Source: Lysobacter terrestris (GTDB lineage: Bacteria > Pseudomonadota > Gammaproteobacteria > Xanthomonadales > Xanthomonadaceae). From it: a stretch of DNA of 64,000 bases. The DNA lies in contig NZ_CP060820.1 in the NCBI RefSeq assembly GCF_014489475.1, forward strand, positions 1,814,001 through 1,878,000. Direction: 5' to 3'. Under the pieces are notes generated by a model. The model was not told the DNA's origin. It saw nothing but the letters and a program-made list of their open reading frames with translations, and did no database searches. Positions 30,037 to 40,863 of this stretch are shown one piece after another. How positions within the stretch are numbered: the first letter of the stretch is position 1; every line of letters starts with the position of its first letter. The position numbers were made by a program, and so were the translations under genes.

Positions 30037-31515
30037 ATGTCTCCTTCGGTCCCCACGATGCGAACTCCCGCCTCCCTGCTGGTGATCTTCGGCGCGACCG
30101 GCGACCTGGCGCAGCGCATGCTGTTCCCGTCGCTGTACGGCCTGCAGGCGGACGGGCTGCTGCCGCCGGCGATGCGCATCCTCGGCACCGGCCGTACCGA
30201 AATCGACGGTGACCGCTTCCGCGCACAGATCGGCGAGGCGATCCGGCGCAACCTCGCCCCGGTCGAATGCAACGAAGCCACGCTGCAGGCGCTGCTCGTG
30301 CGCGTCGATTACCTGGCCGCCGATACCGGCGACGCCGCGTCGCTCGAGCAGCTCGGCGAGCGCATCCGCGCGCTGCGTGGCGACGGCGATGTGGTCTACC
30401 ACTTGAGCACCGCGCCGCGCTTCTACACGCCGGTGTGCGAAGCGCTCGGCCGCATGGGCCTGGCCGGGCCGGGCACGCGGGTGATGCTGGAAAAGCCGAT
30501 CGGCCACGACCTGGCCAGCGCGACCGCGATCAACGACGGCGTCACCCGCTACTTCGACGAGGAGCGCGTGTTCCGCGTTGACCACTACCTCGGCAAGGAA
30601 GGCGTGCAGAACCTGCTGGCGCTGCGCTTCGGCAACGTGATGTTCGAACCGCTGTGGAACGCGCGCCACGTCCAGCAGGTGCAGATCACCGTCGCCGAAA
30701 CCGTCGGCGTGGAAGGCCGCGGCGACTACTACGACCACTCCGGCGCGATGCGCGACATGCTGCAGAACCACATGCTGCAGCTGCTGTGCCTGGCCGCGAT
30801 GGAGCCGCCCGCGCACTTCGAACCCTCGGCGGTGCGCAACGAGAAGATCAAGGTGCTGCAGTCGCTGCGCCCGATCGGCCGCAACGACGTGCTGACCGAA
30901 ACCGTGGCCGGGCAGTACACCGCCGGTGCGGTCGACGGGCACATGGTGCCGGGCTATCTCGACGAGCTCGGCCGTCCCAGCCACACCGAGACCTTCGTCG
31001 CGCTGCGCGCGCACGTCGACAACTGGCGCTGGTCGGGCGTGCCGTTCTACCTGCGCACCGGCAAGCGCCTGCCGGCGCGCACCACCGAGATCCACCTGCA
31101 GTTCCGCGCGGTGCCGCATTCGATCTTCCCCGGCGCGCACATGCAGCCCAACGCGCTGACGATCCGCCTGCAGCCCGACGAACAGATCGAACTGAAGCTG
31201 ATGAGCAAGACGCCGGGGCTGGACCGCGGCGGCGTGCGCCTGTCGGAGGTCGCGCTCGACCTCGACATGCACGCGGAATTCGCCGCGATCCGCCGCCGTC
31301 CCGCCTACGAACGGCTCTACCTCGATGCGATCGAAGGCAACGGCACCCTGTTCGTGCGCCGCGACGAGACCGAAGCGGCGTGGGCCTGGATCGACGCCAT
31401 CTTCGACGGCTGGCGCCACGCCGGCGTCACCCCGCGCCCGTATCCCGCCGGCACCTGGGGGCCGGCCGCCGCGGTGGCGATGGCCGAGCGGCACGGCCAC
31501 AGCTGGCGTGACTGA
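30037..31515 (+). CDS. zwf: Glucose-6-phosphate 1-dehydrogenase
   Basis: A 492-residue cytoplasmic enzyme making 6-phosphogluconolactone and NADPH from glucose 6-phosphate, the first step toward the Entner-Doudoroff pathway. The dinucleotide motif reads FGATGDLAQRMLFPSLYGL (residues 18-36), a slight variant of GASGDLAKRKLxPAL. The substrate/catalytic segment RVDHYLGKEGVQN carries the active-site His. EKPIG and RMSKTPG-like (MSKTPGLDRGGV) motifs follow. Length is normal. It is the first gene of a five-gene operon (zwf-pgl-edd-glk-eda). Starts at 30037 and at 30058 (Met8) are both possible. Confidence 0.96.
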   Translation: MSPSVPTMRTPASLLVIFGATGDLAQRMLFPSLYGLQADGLLPPAMRILGTGRTEIDGDRFRAQIGEAIRRNLAPVECNEATLQALLVRVDYLAADTGDAASLEQLGERIRALRGDGDVVYHLSTAPRFYTPVCEALGRMGLAGPGTRVMLEKPIGHDLASATAINDGVTRYFDEERVFRVDHYLGKEGVQNLLALRFGNVMFEPLWNARHVQQVQITVAETVGVEGRGDYYDHSGAMRDMLQNHMLQLLCLAAMEPPAHFEPSAVRNEKIKVLQSLRPIGRNDVLTETVAGQYTAGAVDGHMVPGYLDELGRPSHTETFVALRAHVDNWRWSGVPFYLRTGKRLPARTTEIHLQFRAVPHSIFPGAHMQPNALTIRLQPDEQIELKLMSKTPGLDRGGVRLSEVALDLDMHAEFAAIRRRPAYERLYLDAIEGNGTLFVRRDETEAAWAWIDAIFDGWRHAGVTPRPYPAGTWGPAAAVAMAERHGHSWRD

Positions 31516-31540
31516 CGCGTCCACGACCACGGAGCCTGCG

Positions 31541-32238
31541 ATGGCCTGGATCGAACACCGTTATCCCGACGCCGCCGCGCTGGCCGCCGCGCTGGCCGCG
31601 CGCCTGGAGGACGTGCTGCGCGAAGCCATCGCCTCGCGCGGGCACGCGATGCTGGCGCTCGCCGGCGGACGCACGCCGTTCCCCGCCTATCGCGCGCTGG
31701 CCGCGCGCGCGCTGGACTGGCGCAAGGTGGTGCTGATGCCCACCGACGAACGCTGCGTGCCGCACGACCATCCGGCCTGCAACCTGCGCGAGATGCGCGA
31801 GGCGTTCGCGTCGGCGCAGGGCGTGCGCTTCGCCTCGCTCACCGTCGACGATGGCGATCCCGGCCGTTCGGCGGTGCACGCGAGCACGCTGCTGTCGCAG
31901 CACGCCGGCACCTTCGACGCGGTGGTGCTCGGCATGGGCAACGACGCGCATACCGCCTCGTTGTTTCCGGGCGCGGCGAACCTGGCCGCGGCGCTCGATC
32001 CGCTGGCCACGTTCGACGCCTGTCGCATCGATCCACGGCCGCTTCCGCCCGAAGCCCCGTTCCCGCGCATTACCCTCACGGTCGCGCGCCTGCTGCGCGC
32101 GCGCGGCGTCCACCTTGCCCTCGTCGGTGCCGGCAAGCGCGCGGTGCTGCGTGAGGCGCAGGCGGCGCGCGATCCGCTGCGGCAGCCCGTCGCGGCGATC
32201 TTGGATTCGCCCGCCGCCGTGCACATCCACTGGAGCGA

Positions 32239-32242
<4 letters not shown>
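31541..32242 (+). CDS. pgl: 6-phosphogluconolactonase
   Basis: A 233-residue enzyme of the NagB/DevB-type Pgl family that hydrolyses 6-phosphogluconolactone to 6-phosphogluconate. Signature segments: [17 protein letters not shown] (about residues 36-52), [16 protein letters not shown] near 65-80 and [15 protein letters not shown] near 130-145, the last with the catalytic His region. It starts 25 bp after zwf with a GGAG ribosome site, and its last bases overlap the edd start by ATGA. Length is normal. Confidence 0.95.
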
Positions 32243-34079
<1,837 letters not shown>

Positions 34080-34083
<4 letters not shown>

Positions 34084-35072
34084 GTTTCGCCTCGCCCACC
34101 CTCGCCCTGATCGCCGACGTCGGCGGCACCAACGCGCGTTTCGCGCTGACCGATCCCGCCACCGCCGCGCCGGAGATCATCGAGCCGCGCTCGCTGGCCA
34201 CGGCGAAGTTCGCCAGCCTGCAGCACGCCGCCGAGCACTACCTCGCCGAGCTCGGCGCGAATCCCGACAGCGCGGCGATCGCGGTCGCCAGCCCGGTGCA
34301 CGGCGAGGAGATCCGCCTCACCAACCGCGCGTGGTCGTTCACCCGGCGTGAGTTGAAGCAGGCGCTGGGCCTGCGCCAGCTGTCGGTGATCAATGATTTC
34401 GGCGCGGTGTCGTGGGCGATTCCGGCGCTGCAGCCGCACGAATACGTCACCCTGCACGGCCGCGACGACGCGCCGCTGGTGGGCCCGGTCAGCGTGATCG
34501 GACCGGGCACCGGCCTGGGCGTGGCGCTGCTGGTCGGCGATGCGCAGCGCGGCTGGAATGCGGTCGAGACCGAAGGCGGCCACGTCAGCTTCGCGCCGCT
34601 CGGCGAGGAGGAGCTGATGATCGCGCGCTGGCTCACAGCGCGCTTCGGTCGCGTCTCCACCGAGCGCGTGCTGTCCGGCGCCGGCCTGTCGTACATCGAC
34701 GCGATCCTGCGCAGCGACGGCAATGCGCCGCACGACGTCGCGTTGCGCGATCCGGCGGAGATAGTCGCGGCCGCGCTCGAAGGCCACGACGTGTCCTCGC
34801 GCCGCGCGCTGGCGCGGTTCTGCGCCGTGCTCGGCAGCGTGGTCGGCGATGCCGGCCTGATCCACGGCGCGCGCACGGTGATGATCGCCGGCGGCATGGT
34901 GCCGCGCTTCATTCCGTTCCTGCGCAGCAGCGCGTTCCGCGAGCGATTGCTCGCCAAGGGCCGCTTCGTCGCCTACCTCGAATCGATGACGATCCGCGTC
35001 ATCACCCATCCCCATCCGGGCCTGCTCGGCGCGGCGGTGGCCGCGCGCGCGGCCCAGCGCGCTTCCCAATAA
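34080..35072 (+). CDS. glk: Glucokinase
   Basis: A 330-residue ROK-unrelated bacterial glucokinase (Glk family, E. coli type), phosphorylating glucose with ATP. The phosphate-binding signature is [11 protein letters not shown] at residues 13-23; [11 protein letters not shown] carries the catalytic Asp, [14 protein letters not shown] the second phosphate loop and [11 protein letters not shown] the sugar-binding Glu/His region. It sits inside the Entner-Doudoroff operon, so glucose released by the nearby alpha-glucosidases would be fed straight into zwf. The ATG at 34080 overlaps the edd stop. Confidence 0.95.
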
Positions 35073-35100
35073 AGCCGCCCCATCTGCCCGAGAGCTTCCG

Positions 35101-35757
35101 ATGAACACGACGCCGACCAACCTCCATGCCCAACGCATCGACCAGGTGCTGCTGCGCGCACCGGTGGTGCCGGTGTTGAGCATCGCCCGCCTCGAGGACG
35201 CGGTGCCGCTGGCGCGCGCGCTGGTCGACGGCGGCTTGCCGGTGCTGGAGGTGACGCTGCGCACCGAAGCGGCGATCGGCGCCATCCGCGCGATCCGCGA
35301 ACAGGTGCCCGACGCGAGCGTCGGCGCCGGCACGGTGCTGACCGCACGCGACCTGTCCGCGGTCGAGGCCGCGGGCGCGAGCTTCGCCATTTCCCCCGGC
35401 GCTACCGACGCGCTGTACGCCGCGGCCAGCGACGCGCGCATCCCACTGCTGCCGGGGATTGCCACGGCGAGCGAACTGATGCACGGACTGGAGCTGGGCT
35501 ACCAGCGCTTCAAGTTCTTCCCCGCCGAATCCAGCGGCGGCATCGGCGCGTTGAAATCGTTCGCCGGCCCGTTCGCGCAGGCGAAATTCTGCCCGACCGG
35601 CGGCATCGACGCGGCGAGGGCGCCGGCTTACCTGTCCCTGTCGAACGTGATCACCGTCGGCGGCTCGTGGATGGTGCCGGCCGACGCGCTGGCCGCCGGC
35701 GACTGGCAACGCATCGCCAACCTCGCGCGTGCAGCGGCGGCGTTGCGCATCGCCTGA
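35101..35757 (+). CDS. eda: KDPG / KHG aldolase
   Basis: A 218-residue class I aldolase that splits KDPG into pyruvate and glyceraldehyde 3-phosphate, the last Entner-Doudoroff step. The Schiff-base lysine is Lys138 in FKFFPAE and the general base is Glu50 in VLEVTLRT; Arg54 follows in the same strand. GAGTVL and CPTGGID complete the phosphate-binding parts. It is the last gene of the operon, 28 bp after glk, with the next gene (TonB receptor) on the opposite strand. Length is normal for trimeric Eda. Confidence 0.97.
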   Translation: MNTTPTNLHAQRIDQVLLRAPVVPVLSIARLEDAVPLARALVDGGLPVLEVTLRTEAAIGAIRAIREQVPDASVGAGTVLTARDLSAVEAAGASFAISPGATDALYAAASDARIPLLPGIATASELMHGLELGYQRFKFFPAESSGGIGALKSFAGPFAQAKFCPTGGIDAARAPAYLSLSNVITVGGSWMVPADALAAGDWQRIANLARAAAALRIA

Positions 35758-35939
35758 TACCCATTCCGGCCCGCAACGCCCGGCACATTGACGTAGCCCG
35801 GGTAAGCGCAGCGCACCGCGCCGCGGCGAGGTTCACGGGCGACGATGACGAACGCGCCGCAGCGCGCAGCGCACGTACCGTCGCGGTTTCGGACCGCAGG
35901 TGCGTCGCGCCTCGTCATCTCGCGTTGTCCACGACACGC

Positions 35940-35978
35940 AAAGAAAAGGCCCTTGCCGGGGAGAGTGCCGGCAAGGGC
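35940..35978 (-). terminator. Rho-independent terminator of the TonB receptor gene
   Basis: A perfect 11-bp stem (35949-35959 with 35968-35978, arm GCCCTTGCCGG) with an 8-base loop is followed, reading on the minus strand, by CCTTTTCTTT. It lies 26 bp after the receptor stop at 36005. On the plus strand no T run follows, so it probably serves the receptor gene, not eda. Confidence 0.88.
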
Positions 35979-36004
35979 TGGTTGTCCAAGCGGAGGCCCG
36001 TCGC

Positions 36005-38773
36005 TTAGAACTTGTAGTTCACACCGAACAGGTAGGTGCGGCCCCACTCGATGTTCTCGAGCGGACGGTCCTTGCTGCCGGCGTAGGTGCGGTAGTCGGA
36101 GTTGTTGAGGTTGCTCACCTGGAACAGCACGCTCAGGCCCTTCACGCTTTCGTCGCTGAAGCTGTAGCTGACCTGCGCGTCGATGATGTCCTCGCCGACC
36201 ACGTAGCGCAGCGTGCGGTTGCCGGCGAAGTTGCCGATCTCGCCGATGAAGTCCGAACGCTTGCGCTGGCTGACGCGGGCCTCGAAGCCGCCGCGTTCGA
36301 AGTACGCGGTCAGGTTGTAGACCTCGTCGGACAGGCCCGGCAGGGTGATCTCTTCGCTGCCGACGCTGGACGTACTTTCCGGATCGCGGACCTTGATGTT
36401 GCTGTCGTTGAAGCTGGCGCTGGCGATCACGCCGAAGCCGCGCAGCGGCTCCCACACCATCTCCAGCGGCAGCGATGCGGTCAGCTCGACGCCCTGCAGC
36501 TTGCCGCCCTTGCCGTTGTACGGCGCGGTGAAGCGGCCGGTGGTCAGGGTCGGCGGCTCGCTGGGGCCGGGCACGTAACCGGCGACGAAATCCGAGAAGT
36601 CGTAGCCGTCGCGGGTCTGCGTGAAGATGTAGCTGCGCAGGTCCTTGTAGAAGTACGCCGCGGCCACGTAGGCCTTGTTGCCGAAGTACTTCTCGTAGGA
36701 CACGTCGAACGCGTTGGCACGCCAGGGATCCAGGCGCGGGTTGCCGCCGCTGCCGCCGGGTTCACCGGTGGTGGTGTTGACGCCGAACTCCAGCGACGAG
36801 CGCAGCTGGTCGACGCGTGCGCGCGCGACCTGGCGGGCCAGGGCGAAGCGCAGCGTCTGGTCGGCGGGAAGCAGGAACGCCAGGTTCATGCTGGGCAGCA
36901 CGTCGGTGTACTTCTTGCCGTCCTCGAACGGACGCACGTTGCTGCCCGCGGGCTGCGAGTTGTCCCAGTAGTTGGCGCTGGAGGACTGGTCGGTGTGCTG
37001 GACCTGCACGCCGAAGTTGCCGCGCACGCCCACCGAGCCCCATTCGGTGTCGATGTTGCCCTTGAGCCAGGCGGTGGCGATCTTCTCGTTGACCGTCCAG
37101 GCCTTGGAGACCAGGTAGGAGGCGTTCTCGTTCGGCGCGAAGGTCATGTAGCGCGCGACCGCACCGGGGACGTTCCACGAAGGAATCTTGCCGAGGCCGG
37201 CGAAGCCCAGGTCGACCAGGCCGTACTGCAGGTCGGGCGCGATCGCCGTGATCCCCTGCGCGCCGAGGTTGATGCCGCCTTCCGGCTGGTGCTTTTCCTT
37301 CTCGCGGTCGGCGTAGTTCAGGCCGACGTCGATGTCGTTGAGCCAGCTGCTGAACATTGCCGGTGCGGCGAACGTGGCGGCCAGCTTGAAGCTCTTCAGC
37401 TCGTCCTGCACGTTGGGGGTCTTGCCGTAGCCCGAGCCGTAGATCGTGTTGGTCAGGAACAGACGGGTCGGATCGGAGTAGTCCAGCCCCGCGGAGATCT
37501 GCGAGAAATCATCGCCGCGGAAGTCGATGCCGAGCGTATCGAGCTGCTTGTACGGCAGCAGCTGCGTGTTGTTCTCGAGGTTGAGTTCGTCGCGCGTGGC
37601 CTTGGACCAGCTGACGTCGGCGACGATCTTCACCGATTCGAGATTGAACTCGTTGTTCCAGCCGAACGCGTCGATCTTGTCTTCGCGCTTGTTGTACATG
37701 CCGCGGACCAGCGGGTAGACGTTGGCGATCGTGCCGCCGGTGACGGTGTTGTTGTCGTTGACGTCCACCGAGATCACGGTCGGCGGCAGCGGCACGTTGC
37801 ATTGGCCATTGGGCTCGCAGCCGTTGTAGCCGAAGTTCACTTCCCACTGGTTGGCGGTGTCTTCCTGGGTCGCCTCGGAGTGGAACAGGTCGACCGTGCT
37901 GGTCCAGATGCTCGACGGGCGGAACTCCACCGTAGCCATCACGCCGTCGCGCTCGACGTAGCCGGTGCGGCGAAGCGCCTTCATGCCGGCGGTGGTGGAC
38001 GGGTTGCCCGCGCTCGGTGTCGACCACGGCTCGTAGATGCCGACCTGGTTCTCCTGGATGGGCGTCTTCGAATGCGAGTAGCCCAGCGCGAGGCCGATGG
38101 TGCGGTCGGCGAACTGGCCGATGTAGCTGGCGTTGATGCGCTCGCCATAGCCGGAGGCATCGGCGGCAGCGCCGAGCGAGTTGCGCTGGCCGCGCACGCT
38201 GACCGCGGTGACGCTCTTGTCGAAGCGCAGCGGGCGCACGGTCTGCATGTCGATGGTGCCCGACAGGCCCTGGCCGATCAGGCCGGCATCGGGGGTCTTG
38301 TACACGGTCACGCCGCTCATCAGCTCGGACGGGTACTGGTCGAACTCGACGCTGCGGTTGTCGCCGGTGCTGACCAGTTCGCGGCCGTTGAGCAGCGTGG
38401 TGGCGAAGTCGGGCGACAGGCCGCGCACGCTGATCACCTGGGCGCGGCCGGCGACGCGCTGCGCGGCCAGGCCGGGCAGGCGGGCGATGGATTCGGCGAT
38501 GCTCACGTCGGGCAGCTTGCCGATGTCTTCGGCCGAGACCGATTCGACGATCGAGGTGGATTCCTTCTTGGTCGAGATCGCGCTCTCGATGCCGACGCGG
38601 ATGCCGGTGACCGTCACCGATTCCAGCGTCTTGGCGTCTTCCTTCTTCGCGGCCTCGTCCTGCTGCGTCGGTTGCGGTTGTTCTTCGGCGGTCTGCGCCT
38701 GTGCCGCGGCGGCAAGCATCATCGTGGCCGATGCCAGCGCGACGCTGAGCAGGTTTCTCTTGAACTGCACCAT
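36005..38773 (-). CDS. TonB-dependent outer-membrane receptor, probably for maltodextrin
   Basis: A 922-residue outer-membrane receptor. Signal peptide at residues 1-26 (ends AAAQAQ), a spacer, the TonB box-like stretch TLESVTVTG around 49-57, the plug domain (about 60-190, with RLPGLAAQRVAGRAQVISVRGL), then a 22-strand barrel ending in the aromatic residue of GVNYKF. The type is that of TonB-dependent receptors in Xanthomonadaceae carbohydrate loci; the neighbouring alpha-glucan genes point to malto-oligosaccharides as substrate. A strong GGAGGGGG ribosome site precedes the ATG at 38773. It diverges from the sugar porter gene, and the shared promoter region holds two identical operator-like sites. 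Confidence 0.9.
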   Translation of the reverse strand: MVQFKRNLLSVALASATMMLAAAAQAQTAEEQPQPTQQDEAAKKEDAKTLESVTVTGIRVGIESAISTKKESTSIVESVSAEDIGKLPDVSIAESIARLPGLAAQRVAGRAQVISVRGLSPDFATTLLNGRELVSTGDNRSVEFDQYPSELMSGVTVYKTPDAGLIGQGLSGTIDMQTVRPLRFDKSVTAVSVRGQRNSLGAAADASGYGERINASYIGQFADRTIGLALGYSHSKTPIQENQVGIYEPWSTPSAGNPSTTAGMKALRRTGYVERDGVMATVEFRPSSIWTSTVDLFHSEATQEDTANQWEVNFGYNGCEPNGQCNVPLPPTVISVDVNDNNTVTGGTIANVYPLVRGMYNKREDKIDAFGWNNEFNLESVKIVADVSWSKATRDELNLENNTQLLPYKQLDTLGIDFRGDDFSQISAGLDYSDPTRLFLTNTIYGSGYGKTPNVQDELKSFKLAATFAAPAMFSSWLNDIDVGLNYADREKEKHQPEGGINLGAQGITAIAPDLQYGLVDLGFAGLGKIPSWNVPGAVARYMTFAPNENASYLVSKAWTVNEKIATAWLKGNIDTEWGSVGVRGNFGVQVQHTDQSSSANYWDNSQPAGSNVRPFEDGKKYTDVLPSMNLAFLLPADQTLRFALARQVARARVDQLRSSLEFGVNTTTGEPGGSGGNPRLDPWRANAFDVSYEKYFGNKAYVAAAYFYKDLRSYIFTQTRDGYDFSDFVAGYVPGPSEPPTLTTGRFTAPYNGKGGKLQGVELTASLPLEMVWEPLRGFGVIASASFNDSNIKVRDPESTSSVGSEEITLPGLSDEVYNLTAYFERGGFEARVSQRKRSDFIGEIGNFAGNRTLRYVVGEDIIDAQVSYSFSDESVKGLSVLFQVSNLNNSDYRTYAGSKDRPLENIEWGRTYLFGVNYKF

Positions 38774-38919
38774 CACTCCCCCTCCGGAATGAGTTCTTCT
38801 GGGTGTGCTCCCGGTGGTGCGCATGTCGTCATGCGATCCCCGCGGAACTGTAGGTACGTCGGGCCCATGACCATGACGCAGGCCGATGGTAGTCCCGGGC
38901 AACCGTGCACAAATTCCGC

Positions 38920-38933
38920 TGCATACGTATTCA
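38920..38933. promoter_or_regulatory. LacI-family operator candidate, site 1
   Basis: TGCATACGTATTCA, a near palindrome with the palindromic core ATACGTAT and a central CpG, as expected for LacI-family sites. It lies 147 bp before the receptor start. The identical 14-mer recurs 150 bp away and a related one stands before the GH13/MFS pair. The probable binder is the LacI-type regulator encoded at 47999-49033. Confidence 0.72.
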
Positions 38934-39069
38934 TGCAAACCTGCAGGCAAAACCTGCATCGCGGTCATGCGGACGGCGCCGTGCGGCGTGTTCGCGCTGA
39001 AGCCGGTGTCGACCTCCGTCGCAGTCGACCCTCCATCCCGATGGCCCCTGCCGCCATCGCGGCGCACAC

Positions 39070-39083
39070 TGCATACGTATTCA
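39070..39083. promoter_or_regulatory. LacI-family operator candidate, site 2
   Basis: The same 14-mer TGCATACGTATTCA as at 38920, 150 bp away start to start, and 108 bp before the sugar porter start codon. Exact identity of both copies within one promoter region argues for function. The spacing, about 14 helical turns, would allow DNA looping between repressor dimers. Confidence 0.72.
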
Positions 39084-39191
39084 GCCGGACGTGCCGCGCG
39101 GGCCCTGCGCAGAATCGCGGCGAACCCGGAGCGGCACGGCGGGCGCCCATACGGCGCCCGCCCGCCACCGGAGCACACCCTGGGAGGGGCA

Positions 39192-40616
39192 ATGAGCAGC
39201 ATCGAGACGGCGGCAGAAGGAACGGGGCAACACGCGACCATGCGCGTGCTGCTGATTTCGGCGGCGGCGGCACTGGGCGGGTTCCTGTTCGGATTCGACA
39301 CCGCGGTGATCAACGGCGCGGTGGATGCGGTGCGCGGCAGCTTCGGCCTGAGCGCGGCGGCGATCGGCTTCGCGGTGTCGTGCGCGTTGCTGGGCTCAGC
39401 CGTCGGCGCCTGGTACGCCGGCCCGCTGGCCGATCGCTACGGCCGCGTGCAGACCATGCGCGTAGCCGCGGCGTTGCTGGCGGTGAGCGCGCTGGGCGCC
39501 GGCCTGGCGTTCGGCGTGTGGGACCTGATCGTATGGCGCGTGGTCGGCGGCATCGGTGTCGGCATGGCCTCGGTGATCGCGCCGACCTACATCGCCGAAG
39601 TCTCGCCGGCGCACGTGCGCGGCCGCCTTGGCTCGCTGCAGCAGCTGGCGATCGTGCTCGGCATCTTCGCCTCGCTGCTCAGCGATGCCTGGCTTGCCGG
39701 CGCCGCCGGTGGCGCGTCCAAACCGTTGTGGCTGGGGCTGGAGGCATGGCGCTGGATGTTCCTGGTCGCGGTGGTGCCGGCGCTGGTGTACGGCGTGCTG
39801 GTGTTCGGCGTGCCCGAGTCACCGCGCCACCTCGTCGCCAAGGGGCGCCTGGCCGAGGCGCGCGCGGTGCTGATCGACGTGCTCGACCTGCGCAACGCCG
39901 CCGCGCTCGATGCCAAGCTGCACGACATCGAGCACAGCCTGCGCCGCGAATACCGACCGACCCTGCGCGACCTGCGCGGGCCGGCCGCCGGCCTGCTGCC
40001 GGTAGTGTGGATCGGCATCCTGCTGTCGGTGTTCCAGCAGTTCGTCGGCATCAACGTGATCTTCTACTACTCCTCGACGCTGTGGCATTCGGTCGGCTTC
40101 AGCGAGGCCGATTCGTTCTCGATCACCGTCGTCACCTCGATCGTGAACGTGCTGGTGACGCTGGTCGCGATCGCGCTGGTGGACCGGCTCGGGCGCAAGC
40201 CGCTGTTGACGGTCGGTTCGGCCGGCATGGCGGTGACGCTGGGGTTGATGGCGGTGTGCTTCACCCACGCCACCGGCAGCGGCGCGCAGCTGAGCCTGCC
40301 CGAGCCGTGGGGCGTGACCGCGCTGGTCGCCGCGAATGCCTACGTGGTGTTCTTCGGCCTGAGCTGGGGGCCGATGGTGTGGGTGTTGCTGGGCGAGATG
40401 TTCCCCAACCGCATCCGTGCGATCGCACTCGCCGTCGCCGCGTCGGCGCAGTGGTTGGCCAACTTCCTGATCACCGCGACCTTCCCGTCGCTGGCCGAGA
40501 TCGGTCTGAGTTTCGCCTACGGCCTGTACGCCGCATTCGCGGTGCTGTCGCTGGTGTTCGTGGTGCGCGCGGTGCGCGAGACGAAGGGCATGGAATTGGA
40601 AGAGATGCGGGACTGA
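39192..40616 (+). CDS. MFS sugar porter (glucose/xylose type)
   Basis: A 474-residue inner-membrane symporter of the sugar porter family, 12 membrane segments. Diagnostic motifs: ADRYGR between segments 2 and 3, RVVGGIGVGMAS, PESPRHLV at the end of segment 6, QQFVGINVIFYYSS in segment 7, VDRLGRKPLL between segments 8 and 9, and WVLLGEMFPNRIR in segment 10. These fit glucose or xylose proton symporters. In this locus it would take up glucose freed in the periplasm by the GH97 and amylase enzymes. The ATG at 39192 follows GGAGGGGC. Confidence 0.92.
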   Translation: MSSIETAAEGTGQHATMRVLLISAAAALGGFLFGFDTAVINGAVDAVRGSFGLSAAAIGFAVSCALLGSAVGAWYAGPLADRYGRVQTMRVAAALLAVSALGAGLAFGVWDLIVWRVVGGIGVGMASVIAPTYIAEVSPAHVRGRLGSLQQLAIVLGIFASLLSDAWLAGAAGGASKPLWLGLEAWRWMFLVAVVPALVYGVLVFGVPESPRHLVAKGRLAEARAVLIDVLDLRNAAALDAKLHDIEHSLRREYRPTLRDLRGPAAGLLPVVWIGILLSVFQQFVGINVIFYYSSTLWHSVGFSEADSFSITVVTSIVNVLVTLVAIALVDRLGRKPLLTVGSAGMAVTLGLMAVCFTHATGSGAQLSLPEPWGVTALVAANAYVVFFGLSWGPMVWVLLGEMFPNRIRAIALAVAASAQWLANFLITATFPSLAEIGLSFAYGLYAAFAVLSLVFVVRAVRETKGMELEEMRD

Positions 40617-40628
40617 CAAGTCTCATTC

Positions 40629-40831
40629 TTCTCCCCGCTTGCGGGGAGAAGATGCCCGAAGGGCAGATGAGGGGCGGCTTTTTCTGCCACGTGACGTGAC
40701 GTCCCCTCACCCTGCGCCGCTACGCGGCGCTGTCCCTTGCTCTGCCCCCGGCCCTTGCGCATGGCGCAAGGGCGTTCAGGCGGACGTGCGCCAGTGGCGC
40801 ACAAGCGCCCGCCTTCACCCCGCAAGCGGGG
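40629..40831. repeat. Composite REP-like intergenic repeat (mosaic of palindromes)
   Basis: Between two convergent genes (stops at 40616 and 40864) lies a chain of perfect palindromes: TTCTCCCCGC with GCGGGGAGAA (40629-40650), GCCCGAAGGGC (40654-40664), GCGCCGC with GCGGCGC (40714-40730), GCCCTTGCGC with GCGCAAGGGC (40751-40773) and CCCCGC with GCGGGG (40818-40831). The wording (TTCTCCCCGC..., GCCCGAAGGGC..., CCCTCACCC) is that of the dispersed intergenic repeat seen throughout Xanthomonadaceae. It may double as a two-way terminator. Short open frames over it are not genes. Confidence 0.8.
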
Positions 40832-40863
40832 CGAGGGATTCGGCGGAATGAACTGTCTGCGGG

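Larger units (their letters stand above)
38774..39191. other. Divergent regulatory region of the TonB receptor and sugar porter genes
   Basis: 418 bp without a convincing gene, between two divergent start codons. It holds two identical 14-bp operator-like sites (38920-38933 and 39070-39083). No clear -35/-10 pair is named here. Confidence 0.75.

Noticed and set aside
40639-40851. Short open frames over the palindrome mosaic
   Set aside because: They are made only of repeat sequence between convergent genes, without ribosome site or domain.
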